Source: Microcoleus sp. bin48.metabat.b7b8b9.023 (GTDB lineage: Bacteria > Cyanobacteriota > Cyanobacteriia > Cyanobacteriales > Microcoleaceae). Taken from it: a stretch of 64,000 bases of DNA. The notes below the pieces were generated by a model. That model had not been told where the DNA came from, ran no database searches, and was given only the letters and a program-made list of their open reading frames with translations. This document shows, in pieces, positions 27,823-36,639 of the stretch; the stretch's first letter is position 1, and each line of letters begins with the position of its first letter. The stretch is taken from the NCBI RefSeq assembly GCF_013299185.1, contig NZ_JAAFKG010000004.1, positions 124,001 to 188,000 on the forward strand, written 5' to 3'. The position numbers were made by a program, and so were the translations under genes.

Positions 27823-28098
27823 TCATTGTTCGACCGTTTGGGGGACTTGAACTCGACAGCCAGCACAGTTGCAGCCTGAAGTTATGAGGGCGAGGTCTCC
27901 TATTTTGTCAGAGTTGATTTCTGGCAGCGAGGATTGGGTTTCGTCTTGATTTATGTCTGGACTGGCCGATATTTCGCCATTGCGCTCGATGCTGAAATTT
28001 GGGGCAATTGGGGCGCTAGCATTGGCGGGATTTACCGCGAAGAGCATTAAGCTTAAAGAACCGGAGCATCCCAGTACAGTCAGTAGGTTTTTGTTCAC
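27823..28098 (-). CDS. Small secreted Cys-rich protein of unknown function
   Basis: 91 aa from a GTG start. A signal peptide is evident (hydrophobic SLSLMLFAVNP, then NASA cleavage region). The mature part is acidic and Ser/Asn-rich, and the C terminus has a CNCAGCRVQ cysteine cluster that could bind a metal or form disulphides. I do not recognise the family. It is divergent from the following gene. Coding is supported by the signal peptide but not proven. Confidence 0.55.
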   Translation of the reverse strand: MNKNLLTVLGCSGSLSLMLFAVNPANASAPIAPNFSIERNGEISASPDINQDETQSSLPEINSDKIGDLALITSGCNCAGCRVQVPQTVEQ

Positions 28099-28239
28099 GA
28101 TCGCTTTCGAGTAGAGGGGAAAAATATTAGTTTAACAGACTGATTTGAGGCATCGCATAAAATTTAACTTTTATTTGAGATTGCTTGTTTGTATTGAAAC
28201 AAGTTTGGGAATAAGTCTAGTCTAAATTCAGGCTTTTGT

Positions 28240-29703
28240 ATGTTTGTGGGAAAATTAAAAAGGTTCGAGCCGATCGACCGCACGGCTGTATCATTGATTG
28301 TATTGCTGAGTTTCGCGATCGGGTTTTTGCTGGCTGTGGGCGATCGATCTTTACCGAAAGTGCGCGCTTTTAGCTGGGAAAACAAACAAGTAGGGGCGAG
28401 AGATACGGCTTTTGTCCTGACTTTCAGTCGCCCGATGGATCGTGCAAGCGTTGAAGCAAACCTGCACGTCGAGCCTCCTTTGCCGGGAAAATTTAGTTGG
28501 TCGGGGCGGCGGTTGGTATATACTTTGATCGCGCCTCCTGAGTACGATCGCACTTATACAATTTCTTTGCAACAAGCGCGGGAAAAACTAGGTTCTGACA
28601 AACAAGGAAAGGCGATCGCACCGTTTGTCAGTCAATTTAGCACGCCCGATCGAGCTTTTGTTTACACTGGCACAGAAGCCTCAGAAAAAGGGCGGTTAAT
28701 TCTTTACAATCTCACCCGCAAACAAAAAATCATCCTCACTCCTGAAAATTTAGTAGTTAAAGATTATAGAATTTACCCGGCGGGCGATCGCATTTTATTT
28801 TCTGCTAGCGAATGGTCAAAATATCAGCCTGGTTTGTACGAACAATCCTTGTATGCCGTCACTACAGGCAGAAGTTCCGATCCGGCTCAAAAACCTGGCA
28901 GCATTCAGCAGATTTTAGGCAATCAAGACTATGAAAATCTCAAATTCGATCTGTCTCCTGATGGCAAGGCGATCGCGATTCAGCGAGCAAAGAGGGGCAA
29001 TGCAGAGGACATTGGTTTGTGGGTAGTGCGATCGCAAACTTCGGTAGTGCCGCAGCGGTTGTTAAGTCATCCCGCAGGAGAATTTGCGATCGCCCCAGAC
29101 AGCGCAACCCTAGCAAACCCGCAAGCCGACGGCATCGCCATTTTATCCCTAACACCAAACGTCAAACCTTTAGAATTCATACCATCTTTTCGGAGAGTAT
29201 TCAGCTTCACTCCCGACGGCAGAGAATCGGCAATGCTCAAGTACAATAGCGATTTTACGCAGTCAATCTTTTTAGTAACCAACCAGGGATTGCAAAAAGA
29301 ATTAATCCGCACCGCCGGAGAATTCATCAACTGTCAGTTTGACCCCAGAAATCCTCAGCTTTACTGCTTGTTAACCAGGCGCAAGCCAGGGAAAGAGTTT
29401 TCCGAACAACTCACCCTCGAAGCCATTGATTTGAAGACATTTAAAGTAAAACCATTGTTAGTTTTGCCGGATCGGATCGAGACAAAAATGAGTTTGTCGC
29501 CCGATGGGTTAGAATTGCTGTTAGATCGGGTAGTTGTCAAGAAATCAGAACCAGTCGCAGGAGATTTGAGAACAGATGGCGGAAGTGCGATCGACTCTTC
29601 AACTCTCATACTTTTAAACTTAAAAAACGCATCGGCATCTAATAATTCTCCATCGCCCGAAGACTTGCCTTTAAAAGGATTCCGCCCTCGCTGGCTGCCC
29701 TAA
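28240..29703 (+). CDS. Membrane-anchored protein with Big_5-like domain and beta-propeller-like repeats
   Basis: 487 aa. One membrane helix at about 15-32 (VSLIVLLSFAIGFLLAVG) anchors it. Residues about 55-125 resemble an SbsA-type Ig-like (Big_5) domain: FVLTFSRPMDRASVEANLHV and YTLIAPPEYDRTYTISL. The rest has repeated LSPDGKAIAI, FTPDGRESAML and LSPDGLELLLD blades like TolB/WD40-type propellers. This suggests an extracytoplasmic binding or scaffold role. No enzymatic motif. HIP1 sites are frequent, so it looks native. Confidence 0.75.
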   Translation: MFVGKLKRFEPIDRTAVSLIVLLSFAIGFLLAVGDRSLPKVRAFSWENKQVGARDTAFVLTFSRPMDRASVEANLHVEPPLPGKFSWSGRRLVYTLIAPPEYDRTYTISLQQAREKLGSDKQGKAIAPFVSQFSTPDRAFVYTGTEASEKGRLILYNLTRKQKIILTPENLVVKDYRIYPAGDRILFSASEWSKYQPGLYEQSLYAVTTGRSSDPAQKPGSIQQILGNQDYENLKFDLSPDGKAIAIQRAKRGNAEDIGLWVVRSQTSVVPQRLLSHPAGEFAIAPDSATLANPQADGIAILSLTPNVKPLEFIPSFRRVFSFTPDGRESAMLKYNSDFTQSIFLVTNQGLQKELIRTAGEFINCQFDPRNPQLYCLLTRRKPGKEFSEQLTLEAIDLKTFKVKPLLVLPDRIETKMSLSPDGLELLLDRVVVKKSEPVAGDLRTDGGSAIDSSTLILLNLKNASASNNSPSPEDLPLKGFRPRWLP

Positions 29704-30147
29704 ACAAATCTAAACTCCTGATTTTTTCATTGCTTCGTTTCTCTTTTCAGTTAAGGGTTATCATTGCTTCGTTCCTCTTTTCGGACAAAGTTTCGACAAT
29801 AAGGATTGCAAATTAAATAATTTACACAAGTTTGTGGGATGGGCGTCCCGCCCGTCCCACAAGAACCATCAAATTGTAAGTTATTTATTCTCATTCCTAA
29901 GTTAACCGTATTGCAGTATGTAGAGCTGGTGAGTCAGGGGAGCATCTCAGTTTTGGTTGAATAGTGCGACATCGCTGGCGATCGCTTTAGAGAAGCTTTG
30001 CTATAGGGGGGTAAGAACAGTTCACAAAAATGTACCTAAATCTTACTAAATTTGCCCATTAAGTGTGCACTTGATGCTTAAATGAGCAAGTAAACCCCTT
30101 CGGAAGCAGCCGAACTTAAAGAAATCGTTCACAAATTTTAATCAGCT
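29704..30147. other. Intergenic region with hairpin and left flank of a TnpB element
   Basis: Holds a direct repeat TCATTGCTTCGTT(T/C)CTCTTTTC at about 29727 and 29760, a strong GC hairpin at 29832-29862 (TGTGGGATGGGC, loop, GCCCGTCCCACA), a GGGAGCATCTCA segment at 29938-29949 identical to the outer end of the ISKra4-like element at 42, and the presumed left end of the TnpB transposon. Confidence 0.5.
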
Positions 30148-31287
30148 ATGTACGCCATCAAACGAGAACTAAAACTTAATCATAAAGAACGTACCTTGAT
30201 GGCAAGACATTCTGGTTATGCTAGATTTTGCTATAACTACGCCCTATCTCTTTACCAAGGAGTTAAAGAACTCCAAGGCGCTAGTAGTAAAAAAGTGGCG
30301 GCAATTGAACGAGTTTTTACCAACCATGTCAAGAAATTACCCGAATATCAGTGGACTACCACTTTGTCTTCCAGAGTTTATAAAACCACATTCCGGCATT
30401 TCGGTGAAGCACTATCCCGAAGTTTTCAAGGATTAGGAAAATTCCCCAGGTTCAAAAGGAAAAAAGATGGCGACTCTTTTACGGTGGATACTGCTGACTG
30501 GAATCATGCAATTTTGCTCAAACCGCAAAAGTCAATTAAAATTCCCACCTTAGGAACTTTTAGACTGAAAGAAGCTATCCCGTTTCCTTGTATGGCGCAG
30601 ACATTTACAGTCTCCCGAACCGCCGATAAATGGTATGTTTCCTTCGCTATCAAAGCCCAAAAGATTCCACCTTTGTTTCACCCCGTTGTTGAAACGGTAG
30701 GTATTGACTTGGGTGTGTCAACTTTTGCTACTCTTTCCGATGGCAATTATTACGAATCTCCCCGTCCGCTCACCAAAGCGAAAACCAAGCTGAGTAAAAC
30801 ACAGTGGAGAAATCGCAACAAGCAATTGGGTAATAGAAAATTGGGTGTAAAAGCATCCAATAATGCCCACAAGCATTATCGTAGAATCGCCAAAATTCAT
30901 GGGAAGACTGCTAATCAACGTCGAGACTTCTTGCAGAAAACTACAACAGAAATTAGCCAAAAATATGCCCACATTCGCATCGAAGATTTGAACGTAAGTG
31001 GGATGATAGCCAACCATAAATTAGCGGCTGCTATCTCAGATTGCGGTTTCTTTGAATTTCGGCGCGAGCTGGAATATAAGTCGGCTATGTACGGTACGAC
31101 AGTTGAATTGGTTGACCGTTGGTATCCGTCATCAAAAACTTGTTCAAATTGTGGCACTATTCAGTCAATGCCGCTGAAAGAACGAGTTTTTTATTGTCAA
31201 AATTGTAATGCAATTATTAATCGTGACTTAAATGCCGCGATTAACTTGGCTCATTATTCATTCTCTGGTAAGGCCAGTTCGGTCTGA
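30148..31287 (+). CDS. tnpB: TnpB RNA-guided nuclease (IS200/IS605 type), apparently intact
   Basis: 379 aa, full length for the family. The N terminus (MYAIKRELKLNHKERTLMAR, FCYNYALSLYQ) is the usual helix-turn-helix region. The split RuvC residues are all present: Asp187 in GIDLGVSTFATL, Glu279 in RIEDLNVSGM and Asp360 in NRDLNAAINLA. The zinc ribbon has CSNCG and CQNC. No tnpA lies nearby, so transposition would need help in trans. It belongs to a different subgroup from the relics at both window ends. TnpB proteins cut DNA guided by an RNA made from the transposon's right end. Confidence 0.88.
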   Translation: MYAIKRELKLNHKERTLMARHSGYARFCYNYALSLYQGVKELQGASSKKVAAIERVFTNHVKKLPEYQWTTTLSSRVYKTTFRHFGEALSRSFQGLGKFPRFKRKKDGDSFTVDTADWNHAILLKPQKSIKIPTLGTFRLKEAIPFPCMAQTFTVSRTADKWYVSFAIKAQKIPPLFHPVVETVGIDLGVSTFATLSDGNYYESPRPLTKAKTKLSKTQWRNRNKQLGNRKLGVKASNNAHKHYRRIAKIHGKTANQRRDFLQKTTTEISQKYAHIRIEDLNVSGMIANHKLAAAISDCGFFEFRRELEYKSAMYGTTVELVDRWYPSSKTCSNCGTIQSMPLKERVFYCQNCNAIINRDLNAAINLAHYSFSGKASSV

Positions 31288-31400
31288 AGTTAAGCCTGTG
31301 GATAAGAAGGAGCCGACTCCCTTGGTGGAAGCAGGAAGTGAACATCAAATCCGCTATGAGTAGATTTGAGTAGGTTTCATAGAACGGAAAGTAGCACTAA
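31200..31400 (+). ncRNA. Presumed TnpB guide RNA (omega/reRNA) region
   Basis: In IS200/IS605 elements the guide RNA overlaps the 3' end of tnpB and the right end. Past the stop codon the sequence has compact GC-rich structure (GGAGCCGACTCC hairpin at about 31308-31319, then GGTGGAAGCAGG). The exact right boundary, and so the guide, cannot be set by eye. This is inference from position. Confidence 0.35.
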
Positions 31401-31523
31401 GGCAAAAAAGACGTAATTGCCCAAGTGAAATGCACCCGTCCGTCATGCGTAAGTCCTGTCTTAGGTAATCGGAAGCCTCGCTTTTGAAATTCTCAAAGCT
31501 TTATTTCCCTTCCTTCGCTCTTA

Positions 31524-32519
31524 CTATGGCTTTTGTACAACAATTCTGACTGAATCGTATTTTTTGTTGTCGGGAGCCAGAAATGTTTTCAGTAGTAACT
31601 TCCAAGCTTGGAGTTTACTGTTTGCTTTGGGCTTTACCATCCCAGGAGATTGCCTTGAATCGAGCGCATTCAAAATTTTTCTTTCATCCTCGATCCAACC
31701 GTTAGTAAATAGGCGATAGTAGCCATTAAACTCGGTAGAAATTACCTCAAATCCCACCTGTTCGCAGATAGCGCGCAAACTTTCCGGTGTGAAGAAATAA
31801 AAATGCCTTGGCACATCTAGATGGAGCCATGCAATCCCTGATTCTTTTAGCGCCCTACACGAGTTATTTGGTACTTCCATCACCAATTTGCCGCCCTCCG
31901 GGAGCAACTCCATGGTATTGCGGAGTGCCAGTAAAGGATTTATGGTATGTTCCAGTACGTGGTTCATAATAATCATGTCGTATTTTCTCGACGTGATTTC
32001 CGGGGGCAAAGATTCAGCAGTGCCATAATATACATCAAGATTTCGTTCCTCGGCGAAACGCAAAGCTTGTCTATCTGGTTCTACTCCCCAGACTTTGTGA
32101 CCATCCAATTTGAATTCTTCCAGCAGTTTGCCATTGGCGCAACCGATTTCTAATATCGAGTAAGAAGAAGTCCCGAACTGCTGTTTCCACCATTGAGTGG
32201 TGACATCTACTCCCTTATCGAAACGCCAAGCTAGATGCGTCCGCAATTTATCGAAGAAGGAAATAGAAGATGGTGCTTCTGAGTCGGTAAATTCTGCATG
32301 GTGAGTATAGTAATCGTCGATGTCGTAGAAGCTCTCAATTTGATCGAGTTCTGGTAGAGGATGGAGGCATCCAAGTTGTGATTTTTGACACCAGTACAAT
32401 TGAAATGACTCTTTATTTGCAGGTCTTCGCCAATCACCCGGGATGAATAACCAGGGTTTCATACTCTGTCCCGATATAAGGGAAACTACAGTAGGACTTA
32501 AGGGCTTCTGAGTTTGCAT
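31524..32519 (-). CDS. Class I SAM-dependent methyltransferase
   Basis: 331 aa. The SAM site is SILEIGCANGKLLEEF at about 127-142, followed by VWGVEPDRQAL and MIIMNHVLEHTINPLLALRN, then LLPEGGKLVMEVPN, all standard for the Methyltransf_23 group. The first 110 residues include a CQKSQLGCLHPLP segment. Substrate is unknown; enzymes of this group often modify sugars or lipids of surface polysaccharides. Adjacent to a DUF362 gene on the same strand but 337 bp away, so probably a separate transcript. Confidence 0.85.
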   Translation of the reverse strand: MQTQKPLSPTVVSLISGQSMKPWLFIPGDWRRPANKESFQLYWCQKSQLGCLHPLPELDQIESFYDIDDYYTHHAEFTDSEAPSSISFFDKLRTHLAWRFDKGVDVTTQWWKQQFGTSSYSILEIGCANGKLLEEFKLDGHKVWGVEPDRQALRFAEERNLDVYYGTAESLPPEITSRKYDMIIMNHVLEHTINPLLALRNTMELLPEGGKLVMEVPNNSCRALKESGIAWLHLDVPRHFYFFTPESLRAICEQVGFEVISTEFNGYYRLFTNGWIEDERKILNALDSRQSPGMVKPKANSKLQAWKLLLKTFLAPDNKKYDSVRIVVQKP

Positions 32520-32856
32520 TGGAGTTCTCCTTATTTTACAGACTTGATGTACTGATAACCACCGGAGTTGCAGTTTACATCATGAAATCAGTGATCGCAG
32601 TTGAAAATTGTGTGTTCTGATACACAGTAGATGATTACCCTAAAATTATGAGGATTCAGAAACAGATTTCTCCGGCATGGTTGTTAGCTTAGCATCTTAT
32701 TGAAGATAACTCATTGAATTTCACTACTCAGGACAGGTTTTAGTCAGGAATCAGGCTGGGATAGGGTTTGGGCTTTCTGGACAGCTCAAATTTAAACGGT
32801 AGAATGAGGGTTTGGGCCACTGCCCAAAAATGTCGAAATTATCTTAACTTGCTTTG
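32520..32856. other. Intergenic region, nothing recognised
   Basis: 337 bp between two minus-strand genes. No coding potential, tandem repeat or clear hairpin was noticed. It presumably holds the promoter of the methyltransferase gene. Confidence 0.4.
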
Positions 32857-33825
32857 TCACTTGTTCGATAAAAACACACTTGTTCCCTTATTTTCTTTGA
32901 TAAAGCGGATATAAAGGTGCTTGAACACTGACTTAATCACCCGAGGCATCCCAAAGTCGATCGGCATCATATTTTCTGGTAACTTCCAATCGACAACCTT
33001 GAGAGTTTCCGGGCGCAACAGTGGAAAATCGAGTTCCTCCAAATTCGAGCACAGTCCCAATCTCATCGCCGCAGCTACAGTCGGAACCATTGCTGGATCG
33101 ACATTAATAATTTCTACTAAAGTTCGATCCAAAGCAAACACATCACTGGACGCGCCCAAAATTCCTAAAAACTTAGGTTCGCCGCCGCTGGGCCCGTTAC
33201 CTTCGTGACCGATAATCCCATCCAAAATCGTCAAATTTGGGTTAATTGTCCGGGCCGTTTCTACCAGCATTTGACCGAATCTGGCGCTATCTTTGCCAGC
33301 TTCCATGTGCCACCAAGCCTTCATTTTCCCGGGGACGCAGCCGAACAAGTTTTTGACGCCCATGGTGACGGTTAATTGAACGTGAGATTTGAGTTTGGGC
33401 AGATTAATCACCACATCAGCTTCCATTGCTTCTTTGCAAAGTCGGAGATGGTTGAAATCTTGGCTGACTGTTTCGTAGCGTTTTCCTTTAAACTCTACTA
33501 CTGGCAAATTTAGTTCTGCCAACAGTGGCAAATAACCGTTGGCTTTAGCGACACCCATGGCGCTACCAAAAGCGGGACTGTCTCCTAAAAACGGTTTGCC
33601 GCCCGCTTCGATGACCATTTTCGCTACGCAGTAAACTAATTCCGGGCGGGTGACGCATTCTTTGGTAGGGCGAGCACCTGTCAGGAGGTTGGGTTTTAGT
33701 AAAACTCGATCGCCCGATTTGACAAAAGCCGAGATTCCGCCCAAGGGTGCGAGCAGGTTTTCTAAGGATTTTTGGAGTTTTTGGCGATCGTATGAATTGG
33801 CCTGAATTAAACTAACAGCAGACAT
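32857..33825 (-). CDS. DUF362-family protein
   Basis: 322 aa. DUF362 features are SGDRVLLKPNLLTGARPTK, GDSPAFGSAMGVAKANGY, DVVINLPKLKSHVQLTVTMG and NLFGCVPGKMKAWWH. The family function is unsettled. Some members carry Fe-S clusters; this one lacks the ferredoxin-like CxxCxxC extension. The ATG at 33825 has no ribosome site: a seven-unit heptamer array begins eight bases upstream of it, so copy-number changes would alter the 5' leader. Confidence 0.85.
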   Translation of the reverse strand: MSAVSLIQANSYDRQKLQKSLENLLAPLGGISAFVKSGDRVLLKPNLLTGARPTKECVTRPELVYCVAKMVIEAGGKPFLGDSPAFGSAMGVAKANGYLPLLAELNLPVVEFKGKRYETVSQDFNHLRLCKEAMEADVVINLPKLKSHVQLTVTMGVKNLFGCVPGKMKAWWHMEAGKDSARFGQMLVETARTINPNLTILDGIIGHEGNGPSGGEPKFLGILGASSDVFALDRTLVEIINVDPAMVPTVAAAMRLGLCSNLEELDFPLLRPETLKVVDWKLPENMMPIDFGMPRVIKSVFKHLYIRFIKENKGTSVFLSNK

Positions 33826-33832
33826 AATGATT

Positions 33833-33883
33833 CAGTTGACAGTTGACAGTTGACAGTTGACAGTTGACAGTTGACAGTTGACA
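33833..33883. repeat. Heptamer array abutting the DUF362 start codon
   Basis: Seven perfect CAGTTGA units plus two bases. On the minus strand it reads (TCAACTG)n and ends eight bases before the DUF362 ATG. A composite dispersed repeat begins immediately to its right. Perfect identity suggests recent slippage. Confidence 0.9.
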
Positions 33884-33965
33884 AAAGAAGGAAGAGGATT
33901 GGAGTAATGAATCGTGTTCTTTTAATTTCTCCCGATCGGGGTTCCGGCTTTAAACTAATTTTTTT
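33884..33965 (+). repeat. Composite dispersed repeat, copy 2
   Basis: AGAGGATTGGAGTAATGAAT followed by TTTTAATTTCTCCCGATCGG and GGCTTTAAACTAATT. It matches copies at 4690-4789 and 36467-36571 and, like them, follows a heptamer array. Confidence 0.7.
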
Positions 33966-34048
33966 TCGGAATCGGGAATTGGTAATGGGTAATTGGCGAT
34001 CGAGAATTGGCAGGAGAAATGGATTATTAGTATTTTTTTACTTCGTGA

Positions 34049-34107
34049 TTACCAATTACCAAGTACCAATTACCAATTATCCATTACCAATTACCAATTA
34101 CCAAGTT
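34049..34107. repeat. Heptamer array (ATTACCA)n with variants
   Basis: Repeated ATTACCA/AGTACCA/TTATCCA units running to the stop codon of the minus-strand gene at 34107. A second heptamer sequence distinct from CAGTTGA. Confidence 0.75.
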
Positions 34108-34433
34108 TAAGTAGACATCGGCAATCTGCCAGAAGCAGCCCGCTGCATGGTACTAACTCGCAGGGAGTTAGAGAAAATTCCTTGACCTTGAAGTTCCGGG
34201 ATAGCAGGTTTAACTTCCACTTTCACCAACCGGGCCGTGCAGATAAAAACCGTTTGATCGACTAGATGAAAAGTCAACCAAGGTTGATTTAACAAATTTA
34301 GCACTTCCTCTTGAAATTCTTGTGCAGGCATCGGAACAGTAAAGGTTTCCGTGTGACCTTCCACATAATGAAATGTCACTTGAGTGGTGTTCTCTTTATC
34401 TTGAGTTACTTTGCCAAAGGAACCTGCGCGCAT
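34107..34433 (-). CDS. Conserved-looking small protein of unknown function
   Basis: 108 aa from the ATG at 34433; a TTG at 34448 would add five residues. Soluble alpha/beta-looking sequence with QVTFHYVEGHTETFTVPMPA and LTFHLVDQTVFICTARLVKV. I do not know its role. Its end is bordered by a heptamer array and its upstream side by the 33-bp array at 34469. Confidence 0.6.
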   Translation of the reverse strand: MRAGSFGKVTQDKENTTQVTFHYVEGHTETFTVPMPAQEFQEEVLNLLNQPWLTFHLVDQTVFICTARLVKVEVKPAIPELQGQGIFSNSLRVSTMQRAASGRLPMST

Positions 34434-34468
34434 AAATATTGCTCCCAAACTTTAGAGTTGAAAAGATT

Positions 34469-34666
34469 AAGATGGCGGTTGAAACCGCGTCTAAACAAAC
34501 GAAGATGGCGGTTGAAACCGCGTTTAAACAAACGAAGACGGCGGTTGAAACCGCGTCTAAACAAACGAAGACGGCGGTTGAAACCGCGTCTAAACAAACG
34601 AAGACGGCGGTTGAAACCGCGTCTAAACAAACGAAGACGGCGGTTGAAACCGCGTCTAAACAAACG
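34469..34666. repeat. Six perfect-period 33-bp tandem repeats with internal palindrome
   Basis: Exactly six units of 33 bp; the last four are identical and the first two differ by one to three bases. Each contains the palindrome GCGGTTGAAACCGC followed by GTCTAAACAAACG. Because 33 is a multiple of three, several frames stay open on both strands and produce artefactual ORFs. Directly after it comes AAGTCCACCTCCGTGGACTG, another hairpin. A single unit of the same composite occurs at 63119-63190. Confidence 0.95.
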
Positions 34667-34754
34667 AAGTCCACCTCCGTGGACTGAAGAAAATAATGTA
34701 ATTTTAACCGCCGGTTTTCTTCTCCCAAGGGCATTGGCTTATACCTGCGATCGC

Positions 34755-36179
34755 CTAAACATTAGCAGAAGATACTGGCATCGCACTCATTTTCTCCAAA
34801 TCCAGAACTGTTGCCAAGTCTTCTGCACTCATTAAACCGCGTTCCAGCACAATTTGCCGCAAAGATTTGCCGGTTTCGAGAGATTCTTTGGCGACGGCGG
34901 CGGCGTTGAGATAGCCGATGTGAGTATTGAGGGCGGTAACGAGGGCGAGACTGCCTTCTGCGTAGGCGAGACATCGATCGCCATTGGCTTCAATTTTGTC
35001 GAGGCATTTGGTTGTTAGGGCGCTGATGGTGTTGCCCAAAATTTCGATGCTGTGAATCAGATTGTAGGCGATCAGGGGCATCATCACGTTCAATTCTAAT
35101 TGTCCTGCTTGGGCTGCTAGGGCGATCGCGCTATCGTAACCCATAACTTGAAAACAAACCATCGATGTCATTTCTGCCATCACCGGATTGTATTTCCCAG
35201 GCATAATGGACGAACCAGGTTGGACGGGAGGCAGTTGAATTTCCTTGAAACCCGTTTTTGGCCCCGAGTCCATCAAACGCAAGTCGTGGGACATTTTAAC
35301 GCAATCCTGAGCTAGATTTCGGATGGCGCCGGAGACATTGACAAACGGCGCCATACTCTGCATTGCTGCCATTAAATGTGGTGCTGGTTTCAGAGGTTTT
35401 TGGATTAACTCCGAAAGAATTTGAGCGACTTTTTCGCAGTATTCTGGGTGAGTGTTTAAGCCAGTTCCCGCGGCACTTCCGCCCAATCCCAAGGATGTTA
35501 AATCTCCGGAAGCAGTGGCAATTCTGGCACTGTGCTCTCTAAGAATCTGTGCCCAAGCGCGGAAGGTTTCGCCGAGTCGCACCGGGACGGCATCTTGCAG
35601 GTGAGTGCGGCCGGATTTGACGATATTGTGGAATTCTAAGGCTTTTTTGTCCAGGGATGCGATCGCCCCAGACAAAGCTGGAAACAAAGTTTTTTCCAAA
35701 GCCAACAATCCGCCAATCCGAATTGCAGTTGGAATCACATCATTGGTTGATTGACCGTAGTTTACGTGATCGTTGGGACTAACGCGCTTGTAGTTACCTT
35801 TTTCATCGCCCATAATTTCCAAAGCGCGATTGGAAAGAACTTCATTGACGTTCATGTGGTGAGAAGTTCCGGCGCCTGCTTGGTAGACATCAACGACAAA
35901 TTGATCGCGTAAATTTCCCGCTAAAACTTCATCAGCCGCTTTAATCAGTGCTGCGCTGATATCTTCAGGAATGCAGCCGAGTTTACCGTTAGCTATGGCG
36001 GCAGCTTTTTTAATTAAAACGCAAGCATCGACGTAAGTTGATAAAGGCTTAATACCGCTAATTGGAAAATTTTCAACGGCGCGCAGAGTTTGGATGCCGT
36101 AGTAAACAGTAGATGGGATTTGTTTGTCTCCCATCGAGTCGCTTTCGGTGCGGTAGGTGATGGTTGGCTGTTGAGTCAT
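34755..36179 (-). CDS. aspA: Aspartate ammonia-lyase (aspartase)
   Basis: 474 aa, the usual length of the fumarase/aspartase family. It catalyses L-aspartate to fumarate plus ammonia. Family signature GSSIMPGKYNPVMAEM lies in the mobile catalytic loop; other conserved blocks are GAGTSHHMNVNEVLSNRALE, VNYGQSTNDVIPTA and KSGRTHLQDAVPVRLGE. The combination HHMNVNEV and KYNPV favours aspartase over fumarase, though the two are close. No pathway partner adjoins it. Confidence 0.88.
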   Translation of the reverse strand: MTQQPTITYRTESDSMGDKQIPSTVYYGIQTLRAVENFPISGIKPLSTYVDACVLIKKAAAIANGKLGCIPEDISAALIKAADEVLAGNLRDQFVVDVYQAGAGTSHHMNVNEVLSNRALEIMGDEKGNYKRVSPNDHVNYGQSTNDVIPTAIRIGGLLALEKTLFPALSGAIASLDKKALEFHNIVKSGRTHLQDAVPVRLGETFRAWAQILREHSARIATASGDLTSLGLGGSAAGTGLNTHPEYCEKVAQILSELIQKPLKPAPHLMAAMQSMAPFVNVSGAIRNLAQDCVKMSHDLRLMDSGPKTGFKEIQLPPVQPGSSIMPGKYNPVMAEMTSMVCFQVMGYDSAIALAAQAGQLELNVMMPLIAYNLIHSIEILGNTISALTTKCLDKIEANGDRCLAYAEGSLALVTALNTHIGYLNAAAVAKESLETGKSLRQIVLERGLMSAEDLATVLDLEKMSAMPVSSANV

Positions 36180-36424
36180 GTCGTCTGGTTTGCGATAATT
36201 AGGAAGTGTACAATTTTTTGGGTAACACCGCGCTGCGGGTGTTTTTACTGTACCGCACCCGCTGGCGACTGTGCAGTAATCTGTAATTTGCGATCGCCTA
36301 GAATTATCTCACATCAAGCGTGTTTCATCTAAAATCTCAAATCGGAAAATGGAAAATCGACAGTCTCGATCGCCCAAAATTATCTCACATCTCGGGGCTC
36401 CCTCTGCAATCAAGTTGGCGTTCA

Positions 36425-36459
36425 ACAGTTGACAGTTGACAGTTGACAGTTGACAGTTT
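36425..36459. repeat. Heptamer array (CAGTTGA)n
   Basis: Four CAGTTGA units plus a partial one, upstream of composite repeat copy 3. Confidence 0.85.
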
Positions 36460-36466
36460 GAGAACG

Positions 36467-36571
36467 ACCTCTACCCAGAAGTCCGAGGATTGGAGTAATG
36501 AATAGTCTGATTTTAATTTCTCCCGCTCGGGGTTGGGGCTTTCAACCAATTCTTTCTGGTAAGGGCGATCG
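36467..36571 (+). repeat. Composite dispersed repeat, copy 3
   Basis: CTCTACCCAGAAGTCCGAGG, ATTGGAGTAATGAATAGTCT, and CTTTCAACCAATTCTTTCTG in order. It is nearly identical to the inverted copy at 4690-4789 over about 100 bp. Confidence 0.8.
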
Positions 36572-36639
36572 CGCGCAGACAGCCCCAGTTAGCTATAATC
36601 TTACAAGCAAACAAATTTCCATCTTACTGTTAAACTCCC

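Larger units (their letters stand above)
36180..36639. other. Repeat-rich intergenic region
   Basis: 460 bp with a heptamer array at 36425-36459 and a composite repeat at 36467-36571. A 97-codon open frame at 36498-36791 arises from the repeat and overlaps the real secreted-protein gene in another frame. Confidence 0.5.

Noticed and set aside
34469-34666. Possible CRISPR array
   Set aside because: Units are directly contiguous with no unique spacers, and no cas genes are in the window.
34311-34835. Long open frames on both strands across the 33-bp array (for example 174 codons plus, 112 minus)
   Set aside because: They are an arithmetic effect of a repeat unit divisible by three; no start signals and no homology-like sequence.
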